Source: Akanthomyces muscarius
Taxonomy: Eukaryota > Ascomycota > Sordariomycetes > Hypocreales > Cordycipitaceae
Direction of reading: 5' to 3'
DNA length: 64,000 nucleotides
Assembly: GCF_028009165.1 (NCBI RefSeq)
Contig: NC_079242.1
Span: 1,736,001-1,800,000, forward strand
Under the pieces are notes generated by a model. The model made no database searches. It was not told the DNA's origin and saw nothing but the letters and a program-made list of their open reading frames with translations. This document shows positions 54,001 through 64,000 of the stretch, piece after piece. The position numbers and the translations under genes were made by a program. The first letter of the stretch is position 1, and each line of letters starts with the position of its first letter.

Positions 54001-56790
54001 GTTTTCGCTGGCATCCGTCTTCACTGCGCTATTTACTGCCCTACCACAGAAGCACTCGGCCTCAGCGTCTTGCCATATTACTCTTCTTCGTCAGACAGAA
54101 GCCACCCATGGTTTCTGCCAGAGCCACACCCTCTGGGGCCGGTGTACAGAGATCCAGCCGAGCTAGTAGACCAGAGGACCCATTGGAGCAAGTGATAGAG
54201 TATTTTAGTCTACATTTCCACCTTGCTGGAGGCCAAAGCAGCTTGTACATGAAGACAGAGGCACGAGAGGCTGAGAGAAAAATAAGAATACTGGTCCTTG
54301 AACACCCCCACAATGGGTCAATCTCCAGTTCCCGACAGCTAGCTTGCCAGCTTATTGCCCGCCTCCCTTGACTGAATATCGCATGCCGCTCGCCTTGTGA
54401 CGTCGGCAGCAGCCTGCAAAATGAGCGTGCCCATTCGTTCCGCCGTGACCCGAAGAACTGAGAAAAATCTTTGACCGCGCAGGTGGTCGATTTTAGTATT
54501 GCGCAATTGCTGTTGGCGCCGTACGTAACGCGCATCCAGGGCATCACCTCATCTGTGCCTCTGGATGCCGACATGCCCACCTCTGAGAGGATTGAAGAAA
54601 AAACTTTCTAGTTCAGTAATAAATTGCCTCAGAGAGTACGAAACAAGGTCCAATGATAAGGCTGGTATCCTTTAATACTTGGCTTGTTACATGCCGGAAT
54701 ATAGTAGGGTCGCGGAGATACGCGCCGTTACATAGATAAGACATAGATAGCGGTTTATTAAATCTCTCGCCTTGGAGATGACTGCAAGAGACAGCCCCCC
54801 AAAAAGCGGTCTCTAGCCAGGTACTCAGTGTCAGTCAGCTCCGACCTCGGCTTGGACGCCCAAAACGTGCCGCCTCTAAAAATAATTTCCACCAACGTCA
54901 ACGCTAGCCTCTTGACGAAACACTCTGAAGCCTGGTTTCAGCAGAGCAATAGCGCAGAACAAGACGAAGAAGTAGAGAAGAAAAACCTTCGTTTCTTTTA
55001 CCCAATCGCAAATTGTTCCAGAACAACTAGCTACGCATCACATGAACATGCCGTCAATCCACAACCAGCCCCCGTGCTATGCCCCAAACTGAGCAAGCCA
55101 AGGACCCCCATAAATCTGATCCATTTATGGCGCGCTTCGAAGCTGTACCGGTTTCTCTGACATAATTTTGTCGGCTACTGGAGGATACCCACGGACACCT
55201 CTATTACGATGTGCATTGATTCAATAGAAGAAGGCAATCTGGAGTTTTTCTATACGTGTTTGGGGATGACGTGACGTGTTTTGACTCGCTCGTCTCCTTG
55301 CCAGTCGAAGCAATGTTGGACGTACGTCGCAAGTTCGCCACAGCTTGGCCGAGTTAGGTCCGGCGGCATGGACACGAACCAGTTACAGAAGCCCAAAATA
55401 CGTCAGTGTTTATTTGAAATACTTGGGCAATCTCAGTCTACCATTGCGTCTTCTGCTTCCGCCGATGTTGCCTCTATTCATCTCTGCTGGTATTACTAGC
55501 TGACTTGGTGGTCTTGTTGTTGCTAAATGCGCTGAAGTAATATTGCAATAATAAAAAGAATCACTGCAGGGGGCTAGGCTCATTGGGTTTCAGATCACCC
55601 GCGTATTTCAAATTGAACCCGACGTGTTTTGTGGCTCAAAATTGCGAGTCATTCTCATAAACAGTTCACCACCCAATGCCCTGTGTCTCCGGTGTTGGCT
55701 TCTGTAGAGTTGCCGCACTGATACCTTCGATTGGCTGGCATCCTTGTCACCTCTAGAGATATGCTTGGAAGAAAGCTGCACTTGGCGTAGCTATCAAGGT
55801 CGCAGCTCTACAATACGACTCTCTTGTTTTTCAGTCACGCGGGAGATGCAAGGTAAAATTAGTGTTTTACTTGTAGCTACAACTCTGCCGTCATATTCAT
55901 GAGTCCGAGTAGAGATCGTCCTCCATTATGCAAGATAAGAATGCCGTTGCATGAATGCGATGACGACGTTACAAATGGGATCTTACCAAAAGATAGTTTT
56001 CTGTGTTTCTTTATCTCCGCGGCTATCTCCACACTATAGCCTGTGTTATTATCTCTAGCAGATCGGAGCAATATGCGCTCGTTCCGAGACCCCTGCGGCT
56101 GGGATTGCTACCATGAACTCGAGGCAGCATGATGGAATGATGAAGCGAATACCTCGCTATTGTTATGTACAACCACACGGATCTCGTTCAAAGAGAAGAG
56201 AAATCACTCCCCTAGACATTGAGTAATACATGATCTTGCTTTGCCATGTCCACCTCCCCAAGTACGTTACCGGGACGACCCAGTTTTGTACAACAGCCCG
56301 CCCAACGATGGCTCTATCTGTAAATCTGGTGATAATTGACATTGTATCAAGACCATGTCCATGCAATTCTTCGTTCCTTTACTAGCTACCATGTCATGGC
56401 ATAGCGGTCCGTTGCTTCATAGATCTTGGCAATGGCGTGCCCCTCGCAAACATCAGTCGTAAAGCAGAACATGTATTCAACAGATAATCCAAAATGCTTT
56501 TATCGTCAAGAAAAGGTTTATTGTGTGCGCCTATATAGGCTGTATGAGTTTCGTCTGCTTGTGGACAGACGATTTTGCAGTTCGCTTCGTATGCGGGCTG
56601 TTTACAGGATCGTACAAATCTGCCCCCTTTCATTGCCATCCAAGCTCGGTCATGCACTGCCTCCGGAAGCAGCTGCACGTCGGGACCCATTAGCGATATT
56701 CCACGCCAAAGCCCACCAATAGCCGTCTGCTTTGAGCATCTCGCTCTCGGACGTTTCCCAGCACCCTGCTCGTTTTGTCTTTCTTCTGTT
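51057..56790. other. 5.7 kb without a supportable gene
   Basis: The left end is the pyruvate carboxylase promoter, with a TAAAAAGG element near 51220 and (CAGCTGGCAACTGG)-like short repeats at about 51290-51320. A GGTAGGTACCTG island lies at 51374-51386. A run of 17 G occurs at 53217-53233. From about 54600 to 54780 the DNA is AT-rich with phrases such as GTTACATAGATAAGACATAG, which could be an old mobile-element remnant. Frames at 51603-52265 and 54062-54580 lack domain character. No RNA gene was identified. Confidence 0.4.
53217..53233 (+). repeat. G17 homopolymer
   Basis: Seventeen consecutive G residues on the plus strand. The tract could form four-stranded structures and is also a typical site of length error in assemblies, so the true length is uncertain. 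Confidence 0.7.
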
Positions 56791-57558
56791 TTATTTGCCG
56801 ACAACAGCCTTGGCCTTGTCCTCCACCTTTTCGGCCTGGGCCTTGGCGGCCTCGAGAGCCTCCTTGCCGCCCCAGTTGTGGTATGACAGGAATCGGTAGC
56901 CCTGCGTCAGCTGCGCGCACTCGTTGACAAAGTGGCAGGCGAACAGGAGGTAGTTCTTGGGCTGGACGGCGAGGGAGTAGCGCATAAAGGTGGCGGAGTA
57001 GATGACAAGGGCACCAGTCATGCCACCGGAGATCCTGGGCGCGAGGAACAAGGTTAGCAGTGTGGATTGATTCGACGGCAACACACGGCGGGCGGTGTGC
57101 GCCGATGCGCGACCGGGCTGCCACTCACAGATCGGGGCTCTTCTGTGTGTCCATGACGGCGGCGACGGGGATACCAAAGTTGGAGACGGGTCCCCAGAAG
57201 TCTAGAGTGCACGTTGCGTCAGTAAAACGCCTTCTATCGAGCAACGGTCTCGACGAATGGTGCAGCTCCAATCGACCGACGACCACGAGCCTGCGTCATC
57301 GCTGCTGGCCCCTGCATCGCACATCTTTCCGTAAGAGAGCATGGAGCTAGTGACACGTGTCGTATTGCATTCCGAGAAGTCCGATGAGCGACAGATTGCT
57401 GTGGTGTAGCTTGCGAAAAAGTGTCGTCTTGTCGCAAAAGGAGCTGCCGGTCATCCGCGAGAGCTAAGAAGACAGTGCTACTTACGGGTAGAGCAAATGT
57501 AGCTCGTCGTCGGGTTGGACCGAATCTTGGCATTGAGAGCTTTGATAACCGCAGCCAT
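56791..57558 (-). CDS. mpc1: Mitochondrial pyruvate carrier subunit 1
   Basis: Three exons on the minus strand: 57486-57558, 57129-57201 and 56791-57034, with introns of 284 and 94 nt. The joins rebuild [20 protein letters not shown] and [20 protein letters not shown]. The product is 129 aa, almost the same as yeast Mpc1 (130). The conserved FWGPVSN, SP-(E/D)-(I/L)-ISG-x-M and the helix around [20 protein letters not shown] identify the MPC1 subfamily. A short Lys/Glu/Ala-rich tail ([18 protein letters not shown]) follows. It forms the inner-membrane pyruvate importer with an MPC2-type partner that is not in this window. Small amphipathic N-terminus and family knowledge place it in the mitochondrial inner membrane. 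Confidence 0.93.
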
Positions 57559-58840
57559 GATGGGCGACTCAGGTTCAGGACGTCAACGAGAGGATAATTC
57601 GGTGTCGTTGGCAAAGCCCTGGAGATCCTAGAGGCCTTGTCCGCCGATATCGAAGCTCCTTGAAATTTGATGCGACGGCGTCACGTGATCGTCTCATCCA
57701 GAAATCCGCAGAGAGAGCAAGCAAGGGTGGCCAGCCACGGGACTAAGATCGCATATCTCCGTCGTTACATCGGCCATCGACTCATTAAAGTGCATCCTCA
57801 AATTCGTTCGGCCATGAAACGAAAAGGAGCTCAGTATTGTGTTGTTCCATGGCACTGGGCCTCCAGCAGATGACGAGCTGAGGGCCCGCATCCTCGCAGT
57901 AGGTTTCGCTGGGGCGCTCCGCTTCCACCATCGGGATCCTGATTCCATTCCCGAAATGCCGGTAACCTGAATTACGAAGTTGTGTCGGTGAGGGGGCTGT
58001 GTGCCACCTGACGTTCTATGCCGTTGTGTGTTCGTATTCTGGCCGAAAGGGTGAAGGGCGCCGTTCCCCCATTGAACATCCTTAGCGGGGGGAGTGAGAC
58101 ACTGCCACGACGGACGAGGGCGATCCGTCCTTCCAGCAAGGTGTCTGATTCTGCTATCACGGATCATTGTTTCCGCAGATTTCAACAGTAGAGAAGCGTC
58201 AAACAACAAGTCCGTCGCGAAAGTTCGAAACCCTCCGGCTTCAGTGACGTCTTCTAGCAGCCTTCCTATTTAGGCACATCAAGCAAGGCTCTTGGTTGTT
58301 GGCGACAACAACACGCCATTTCGCATAATGCCAAGGGCTTTCTATCTTTTGCCGATCCATCGACAGCCCCATCGCATTAAATCAGAGAAAGGCAAAAACG
58401 AAAGACATGGGGACACTACGTGCGATCTCCCTCATGACTGCTCGCGTGGGGCCCGAACGATTCAGGCGTCACGACGTCAGGCTCAGCCCGTTTCGGTCAT
58501 GCTGTTAGCCGTCGCACCTAGCGTAGTGGCAAGAAGCAAACAATGCGACTTTCCCTAAAAGAAAATTTGGCAAACAATTGTTCTTGCGGAGATATTTTCT
58601 CTCGGAGAGCGGCCTTGTGACGCGTTAGCCTCTGCTCATAGCAAAGTGAGACCTGCTCCTGCGACAAAAGCAAGTTTCGCATCGTAAAATAGTGGATGGC
58701 GCGTCGGGCACCCCTTCGCTCGACATCACCTACATAAAGGGTTCGGTCCCGGGTCGCACATTTAAAAAGAGAAACAAGATGTTTGTTTTACGTCTCGTCG
58801 CCATACTTTCGTCGCCTAGCACATCCGGATAGCCGTGGGC
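57559..58840. promoter_or_regulatory. Divergent promoter region of mpc1 and the carboxylesterase gene
   Basis: 1.28 kb between divergent starts. About 110 bp before the esterase start lies a TATA-like CTACATAAAGG (near 58730). No protein-coding frame is credible. Specific regulator sites were not assigned. Confidence 0.4.
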
Positions 58841-60618
58841 ATGGTCAAGTTCACTTACACCGGAGCTGCGGTGCTCTGCTGTCAAGCCGCCTTGTCGTCT
58901 GCCCTTGCTATAAGAGCTGAAAGCCGCCCTACAGCTACAATCGATTCGGGAGTTCTCATCGGCACCTCTGTTCCGAAGTCTGCAGCTGCGTCCACCGGGG
59001 CCCATACTGTCCACAGATATCTCGGCATTCCTTTTGCAAAGCCGCCAGCAAGATGGAAGCTACCGGAGAAGCCGGATACCTGGCAAGACGCCCGTGATGC
59101 GAGCCAGTTTGCCAATGCCTGCCACCAACAGTTTGGGTCGGGTTCCAAAAACGCAAAGCTCCTCGAACAGTATTTCAATACTCCGCCAGCTTCGGTTCCC
59201 GATAGCGAGGACTGCTTATACTTGAACGTGTTTGTGCCCGCTTCCGCCAGCCCGGGCTCTAACAAAACTGTCATGTTTTGGATCCATGGAGGTACTGATT
59301 CATCCGGTACTGCGGCACTGCCCGAATATGACGGCACGAATCTAGCTGGCAATCAAGATGTGATAGTTGTTACGACCAACTACCGTCTAAACCTCTTTGG
59401 CTTTCCTTCATCACCCGACATCCCAGAGGGAGAAAGGAACTTAGGGTGAGTTCAACCTTTATTGATTTTCATAATATCCTCCATTTCCTTCTCTTTCGCG
59501 CGTCTGTCATAGTTCTTACGTTCATTTGGCATGCACTAATCATCCGCAGCCTACATGACCAGCGCTTGGCCCTCGACTGGGTACAGCGCAATATCCAGTC
59601 CTTCGGTGGTGACCCCAACAAGGTCACCATTTTCGGACAGAGCTCCGGCGCCAGAAGTGTGGACAACCTTATAACAACGCCTCCCGATCCTGTGCCTTTT
59701 GCGGCTGCCATTATGGAGTCCACCGAGCCCGAAATCGGCATGACCGGCTCGGACAAGCAAAAAGCAGCATGGAACTCCCTAGTCGCAGGCGCCAACTGCA
59801 ACTCTACAGCCGACGTTCTCGAGTGCATGCGCCAGGTCCCTGCTGCGAAGCTGGAAAGCATTGCTGAGGACAACAAACTCAGCTTCACAGCTGCTCCCGA
59901 CGGAGGCGTGACGTTTGCCAACTCCATTGCCACACGACGGTCCTCATCCGTGCTGAATCCCAGGTCCATCGCGCGCGTGCCCCTCTTAATCGGTTCCAAC
60001 GCCAACGAAGCGACGCCGTTCCTCACGGGCGGCGTCACGCTGGATGCGGTGATGGCTGCGTTCCTGGGCAACGCGACAGCAAAGCTGTTCCTCGAAACAT
60101 ATCGTCCCAGGTACAAGGGCTTTGCCAGCCCGGAGGAGCGCGACGAGGCCCTGGTCACCGAGTTCATCTATACCTGCCCCACGGCTCGCCTGGCGGGCGA
60201 TTCCACCTCTATCAAGATTCCGACGTGGCGCTACTTTTACAATGCCAGCTTTGCCAACACGGAGCTGTTCCCTGGCAGCGGCGCCTATCACTCAGCAGAG
60301 ATACGACCCGTCTTTGGGTTCTATCCCAGGGCAGACGCCACGCCGTTCGAGGTCGAAAGCGCCAAGGATATCCAAAAGTCATGGGCTGACTTTGCAAAGG
60401 ACCCTACCGGGGGACTTGGTTGGCCTCAAGCGCCCTCGGTGCAGGTATTGGGTGGTGGCGCCAGACCTGGCGAAAGCGATGAAGGCCGCGTCGCGTCAGC
60501 AAATGTTTCGGCGTCCGCGGTAGATGCTCGATGCGGCATGTATAAGCCCATTTATGACGCGATACAGACTGCAGGAGTTCTCGGAAATGTCATCAACTCC
60601 CTCCTCGGAAAGCATTGA
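58841..60618 (+). CDS. Secreted type-B carboxylesterase/lipase (alpha/beta hydrolase)
   Basis: Two exons, 58841-59445 and 59550-60618, with a 104 nt intron (GTGAGT donor, CACTAAT branch, CCGCAG acceptor; phase 2). The product is 557 aa with a signal peptide (MVKFTYTGAAVLCCQAALSS). Family signatures are RYLGIPFAKPPA, SEDCLYLNVFVPA and MFWIHGGTDSSG for the oxyanion side. The nucleophile elbow is GQSSGA (Ser233), where the commonest form is GESAG. The acidic member probably lies in GSNANEATPF and the His in SGAYHSAEIRPVFG. Several Cys suit the family's disulfides. It should hydrolyse carboxylic esters outside the cell; substrate cannot be deduced. It is convergent with the copper radical oxidase gene and 402 bp away. 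Confidence 0.88.
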
Positions 60619-61020
60619 ATTGTATATATACTCACCCGGGTTGCATTTAATAAGACTGGATACGCCATGGCATGGCGTGCGACAAGTACATAGCGAAAAG
60701 ATATCACTTTACTTGAATATAATTTGAGATCCAATAGTTCACATTTCTTGGCCATATCATGTCTTCAAATATATCTCACACAATGAAATGCTGCTCAGGT
60801 TCATGGAGTAACGTTAAAGCAAACTGTGCTGCCTATGTGCCTATGTACTACCAGGAGAGGGTTGGGCAATCTCGGCCCCAAAAGCAAAACAGGTATCATG
60901 TGCCTTAGCACAGTTCATGAGGCGTCCGAAAAAAAAAGAATGATAAACAAAAGACTAGCACGTTAATTTATATAAGACTCGTAGTCCACGCGGGAGAAAA
61001 AACAAACATAAACACAATCA
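60619..61020. other. Convergent intergenic region
   Basis: 402 bp of AT-rich DNA between two converging stop codons. It contains an A-run near 60930 and no gene. Confidence 0.5.
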
Positions 61021-64000
61021 TTAAACCCCCGGGCGGGTAAAGGAGCCACCTTGGGGCCAGTTACCAAGACCGGCAGGGTCACCGCCGATGCGAACAAAAA
61101 CGCCGACAGCCGGAATGCCGCCGTCCAGGACAAAGAACTGATACCATCCTGGCGGCGCAATGTACTTTCCAGGCGGCGCCGTAACCGTGCACGATGTTCC
61201 TGAACAGGACATCTCTGGGAAGAGAGTGCGCGCGCCCATAGAATTCCCGTGCGTGCTGGAGACGGAGCCGAGGAGCGACACGGTGATGTCGCCGTTGGCT
61301 GCCTTGCCTCCCAGCTCGAAGCTGATTTTTTGGCCGTACCCCCAGTCGGTGTTCTTGATGGTGAACGTGGGACGGGGCTTGCCAGAGAGCAGGTACGGCG
61401 GCGTAAAGGTTTCAATGCGGTACTCTTGAGGATTAACGCCGTCCTGCGGGTCGGAGCCAGTCACCAGCACACGGCCATCGAGAAGCGTGATACCTTCTGA
61501 GTGGTAGAGGCGAGCGACGGTCGTGTTAGCCATGACCGTGATGCGGCTTCCGAGCGGCTTTCTCGGATCGTACATCAGCGCGTTGAGGTTTGGGCCGATA
61601 CCGAGACCGAAGCCGGCCACACCGTGGTGCGCACCGTTGAGGATGATGAAAGTGCCGTCCGGAAGAGGCGCCATGCAGCTCATGACACGGGGTGAGGGCA
61701 TACGCTCAAGCTCCCATTTGGGGCTCGCGGCATCGGGATAGGTGCTGACGCAGTTGTCCAGAGCATTTCCGGGGCCATTGGTAGAGCCGCCGCAGATGAG
61801 AACGCCAAGCGGGTCGGTATAAGGAGCATACTGGGGTAAAAGGACCGCACTGCCCTCGAGAGGATAGGTACGGCCGCCCTTGGGGTCGTTGACGGCGCCC
61901 GGGATCATTGGCAGCGTCTTGACCGTTGCGAAGGTATTTTCGTCCAGAATGCGAGCCTCGTTCCAGTAAGCGACAAAAATACCACCAGAGGGTAGGACAG
62001 CGGCATACGGGTACAGGTTGTTGGGGTCAGTCCTCTCCAGCCAATCCATGCGCAGCGGCTTTGTGCCCGTGGAGGGAAGGATTTCCAGAGTCGGCACAGG
62101 GGCACTGTTGGAACCTTCTTCACCACCGATGATGAGGATGGAACCGTTGGCCATGTTCATGGCCGTGGGGTACCAGCGGCCGTCTTGCAGTTTTAAAATG
62201 CTGGCGTTTTCTTCCCAGTCATTCTTGCCGTGGACGCCCGCTTTGCCGTCGGGACTGTACAAGCGGACACCATACGTCGACGCACCCGACCAGCCACCGA
62301 TATTGATCTGGCGGCCTGCCTTATCAGGAAGCGTTAGACCTGCAGCGCAAAACACATCGGTCTTGACATGCATGGTTCTCCAAGCCAGGTCCCAGTTGTC
62401 AATCTCGGAAAGATCCAGCTCGTAGGCACCGGTTGAGTTGGGCGGGCCTGTACCAAACTTCTCCAAAAACGTCACCTTGCCGTTGATGGCCTGCGAAGTG
62501 ATCAGAGGGATATTAGTACCACCAATAAGGAAGTCATAAGAGCCGGCAGCAGGAGTTCCAGCTGCTGGGAAGTCCCAAGTGTAAAACGGCTTTCCACCCC
62601 AGAAATAGGTGGACATGCGAGAGCCACCGCCGCACAGCGCGGAGGAGTTTCCGGCACATGGAATGTTGCACTCCTTCTCATCTTTTTTCGGTGACTTTTG
62701 GACAATGATGTTCTGGGGGTCGCCGCAGTAGCATTCTTGCCCGTACTCAAGTCCAGCAGCCATGTAGCCAAAATCAGCGCATCTGTCTAGGCACATCTGT
62801 GGAGTCATGACGTTCGGGAAGAAGTTCTGCCAAAAGAAGACCCTGCTTTGGTTGACATTGTCTTGATAGCAGCCTTGGTATTTCCAGTCGCCCACCTCTG
62901 GAAGGGCGATCGGCGCTGCGCGAATCTCTGGTTGTCCGAGAGACATGATTGTCATGCGGTTACCACCACCGCAGATTTGGGAAGAGTTACCTGTACAGGG
63001 AGTATTGCACTCGTCCTCAGATTTAGCCTTGGATCCGCCGTTCTCGATATAATTGTCACAGAAACACTGGGAGTGGTATTCAGCGCCGGCGACCGTATAG
63101 CCTGCTTTCGCACAACTGCTCGCGCAGGATTGTAGTGTGAGATTTTCAGAATCAGGAAGTTGCGTATCTAGTATACGACCCTGGGCGCCGTCAATCCAGC
63201 AGCCATAGAATTCCCAGCCGTCAGGTAGCAGACCGGTAGGTGTAGGAAACGAGCCAGAGGTCACTGACGTCGTAGTGGAGGAATTGACTGATACTGTCGA
63301 AGTTGTAGTGTTGGTGAAAGGTGCTGTAGTCAAGGTTGCGGAGGAAAAGAATGGAGTGGTGATACTTGTATTGAACGACACGCTTGATGTTGGAGAGATG
63401 GATGTCGTATGGTTGAGCAACGGTGAAGATGTGGTGTTTTGGAACAATGGGACCGAAGTGGTGATCACAGCTGTTTCGCTCGTAAGTTCCGCAGAGCTAC
63501 TACCTGTGATATGCTCACTAGACTGTGGGACCGTGGAAACGTGGCTAGGACTGCGTGTCGATTCGTCGGAGCTGATCTCAGTAGCAACTTTGGACGGTTT
63601 CTGGCGAGAGCTCTCAGTAGAAGGTCGTCGGCTAGTTTGAAGGGAAACAGTCTTCTGGCCAGAGCTGCTCCGAAAAGAACTGTGCGACGATCCCTGACTT
63701 GGGCTGACAGTAGCTGTGGTAGACTCGGCCGTATCGATTCCTTTGTTGGAACTTTTGACAGGAGATGCAGATACAGCCGGTGGATCGGTAGAATGCAGTG
63801 TACCCGTTCGCGTCCCAATGACTGTGACAACGGGATGGGATGTTAAACTGCTGCCTGTTGAGGTGTATGCAGGCGTAGATTGTGCAGGAGGCTGAGTGCT
63901 GGGGCCAATTGTTGGCTCGTTCGATGAGAGCACGGGTGAGCGGCTGGGAGGAGGGGGCGGGGGCGGAAGTCTTGTGTGGGTGACGTTCCAGCCTGAGGAT
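61021..64000 (-). CDS. WSC-domain copper radical oxidase (galactose/glyoxal oxidase-like, AA5), 5' end beyond the window
   Basis: The frame is open from the stop at 61021 to the right edge, so the N-terminus is missing; about 990 codons are present. The visible order is a Ser/Thr-rich stalk with a P7 tract at its start, then two WSC domains (about 63210-62930, WEFYGCWIDGAQGR; and about 62900-62610, WKYQGCYQDNVNQSR). Each WSC domain has its Cys pattern and a CGGG-x-RM ending. A seven-bladed oxidase domain follows. Copper-radical ligands appear as VFCAAGL (Cys), TYPLEGSAVLLP (Tyr), VARLYHSEG (Tyr-His) and SSTHGNSMGAR (His). The C-terminal early-set domain ends WYQFFVLDGGIPAVG. Such enzymes oxidise aldehydes or alcohols and make hydrogen peroxide at the cell surface; WSC domains bind wall glycans. 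Substrate is not predictable. Confidence 0.9.
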   Translation of the reverse strand, partial: SSGWNVTHTRLPPPPPPPSRSPVLSSNEPTIGPSTQPPAQSTPAYTSTGSSLTSHPVVTVIGTRTGTLHSTDPPAVSASPVKSSNKGIDTAESTTATVSPSQGSSHSSFRSSSGQKTVSLQTSRRPSTESSRQKPSKVATEISSDESTRSPSHVSTVPQSSEHITGSSSAELTSETAVITTSVPLFQNTTSSPLLNHTTSISPTSSVSFNTSITTPFFSSATLTTAPFTNTTTSTVSVNSSTTTSVTSGSFPTPTGLLPDGWEFYGCWIDGAQGRILDTQLPDSENLTLQSCASSCAKAGYTVAGAEYHSQCFCDNYIENGGSKAKSEDECNTPCTGNSSQICGGGNRMTIMSLGQPEIRAAPIALPEVGDWKYQGCYQDNVNQSRVFFWQNFFPNVMTPQMCLDRCADFGYMAAGLEYGQECYCGDPQNIIVQKSPKKDEKECNIPCAGNSSALCGGGSRMSTYFWGGKPFYTWDFPAAGTPAAGSYDFLIGGTNIPLITSQAINGKVTFLEKFGTGPPNSTGAYELDLSEIDNWDLAWRTMHVKTDVFCAAGLTLPDKAGRQINIGGWSGASTYGVRLYSPDGKAGVHGKNDWEENASILKLQDGRWYPTAMNMANGSILIIGGEEGSNSAPVPTLEILPSTGTKPLRMDWLERTDPNNLYPYAAVLPSGGIFVAYWNEARILDENTFATVKTLPMIPGAVNDPKGGRTYPLEGSAVLLPQYAPYTDPLGVLICGGSTNGPGNALDNCVSTYPDAASPKWELERMPSPRVMSCMAPLPDGTFIILNGAHHGVAGFGLGIGPNLNALMYDPRKPLGSRITVMANTTVARLYHSEGITLLDGRVLVTGSDPQDGVNPQEYRIETFTPPYLLSGKPRPTFTIKNTDWGYGQKISFELGGKAANGDITVSLLGSVSSTHGNSMGARTLFPEMSCSGTSCTVTAPPGKYIAPPGWYQFFVLDGGIPAVGVFVRIGGDPAGLGNWPQGGSFTRPGV

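Noticed and set aside
54062..54580. 172-codon minus-strand open frame
   Set aside because: It has no motif or splice support and ends next to AT-rich DNA; judged a chance frame.
54600..54780. Transposon or LTR remnant
   Set aside because: AT-rich and suggestive of old mobile DNA, but no terminal repeats, target duplication or coding remains could be shown.

Overview
The window reads as nuclear DNA of a filamentous ascomycete, most likely a sordariomycete and plausibly a member of the Hypocreales. The signs are short introns of about 50-125 nt with GTRNGT donors, CTRAY branch points and YAG acceptors, a fungal-only protein repertoire (Zn2Cys6 regulator, RCR family, WSC copper radical oxidase, UstYa/DUF3328), cytosol-type pyruvate carboxylase, and scattered TACCTAGGTA-type palindromic islands. 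The species cannot be fixed from the sequence alone. No tRNA, rRNA or intact transposon was found.

Layout. 1-8253 holds no supportable gene. 8254-17683 carries four housekeeping-type genes: a SAM/PH polarity-type protein (+), a SOD-like mitoribosomal protein (-), a STIMATE-family membrane protein (+) and a Cys-rich single-pass membrane protein with a long disordered tail (-). A 3.1 kb non-coding stretch follows. Next are a secreted GH89 alpha-N-acetylglucosaminidase (+) and a peroxiredoxin-like protein (-), converging 85 bp apart. 24.5-25.7 kb is a degraded membrane-protein gene beside AT-rich DNA. 26.7-30.9 kb has a Zn2Cys6 transcription factor (+) converging on an ALDH3-type fatty aldehyde dehydrogenase (-).

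31.7-38.7 kb is the accessory region. An intact two-exon UstYa/DUF3328-like gene (37030-37938, +) is divergent from an ORF on the minus strand (36186-36644) that ends in three KR-bounded, Tyr-containing repeats of 19, 19 and 21 residues. That arrangement resembles a fungal Kex2-processed RiPP (dikaritin-type) locus. A decayed copy of the same pair lies 4-5 kb upstream in the same order and orientation (about 31.83-32.84 kb). Between the copies sits a gene for a GPI-anchored, Ser/Thr-repeat protein with an N-terminal DUF3494 ice-binding-type domain. The UstYa-like protein has lost three of the four His of the two HxxHC motifs, which makes the locus unusual.

39.2-43.1 kb has an RCR-family protein (-) and a small conserved-looking protein (-). 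43.1-46.9 kb is mostly non-coding, with one candidate small spliced gene. 46.96-51.06 kb is pyruvate carboxylase (-), nine exons including microexons of 8 and 12 nt. After 5.7 kb without a supportable gene comes mitochondrial pyruvate carrier 1 (-, three exons), so two genes that share pyruvate as substrate lie near each other. The window ends with a secreted type-B carboxylesterase (+) converging on a WSC-domain copper radical oxidase (-) that runs off the right edge.

All exon boundaries were read by eye from splice signals and frame continuity. No similarity search was available, so family names come from recognised motifs.
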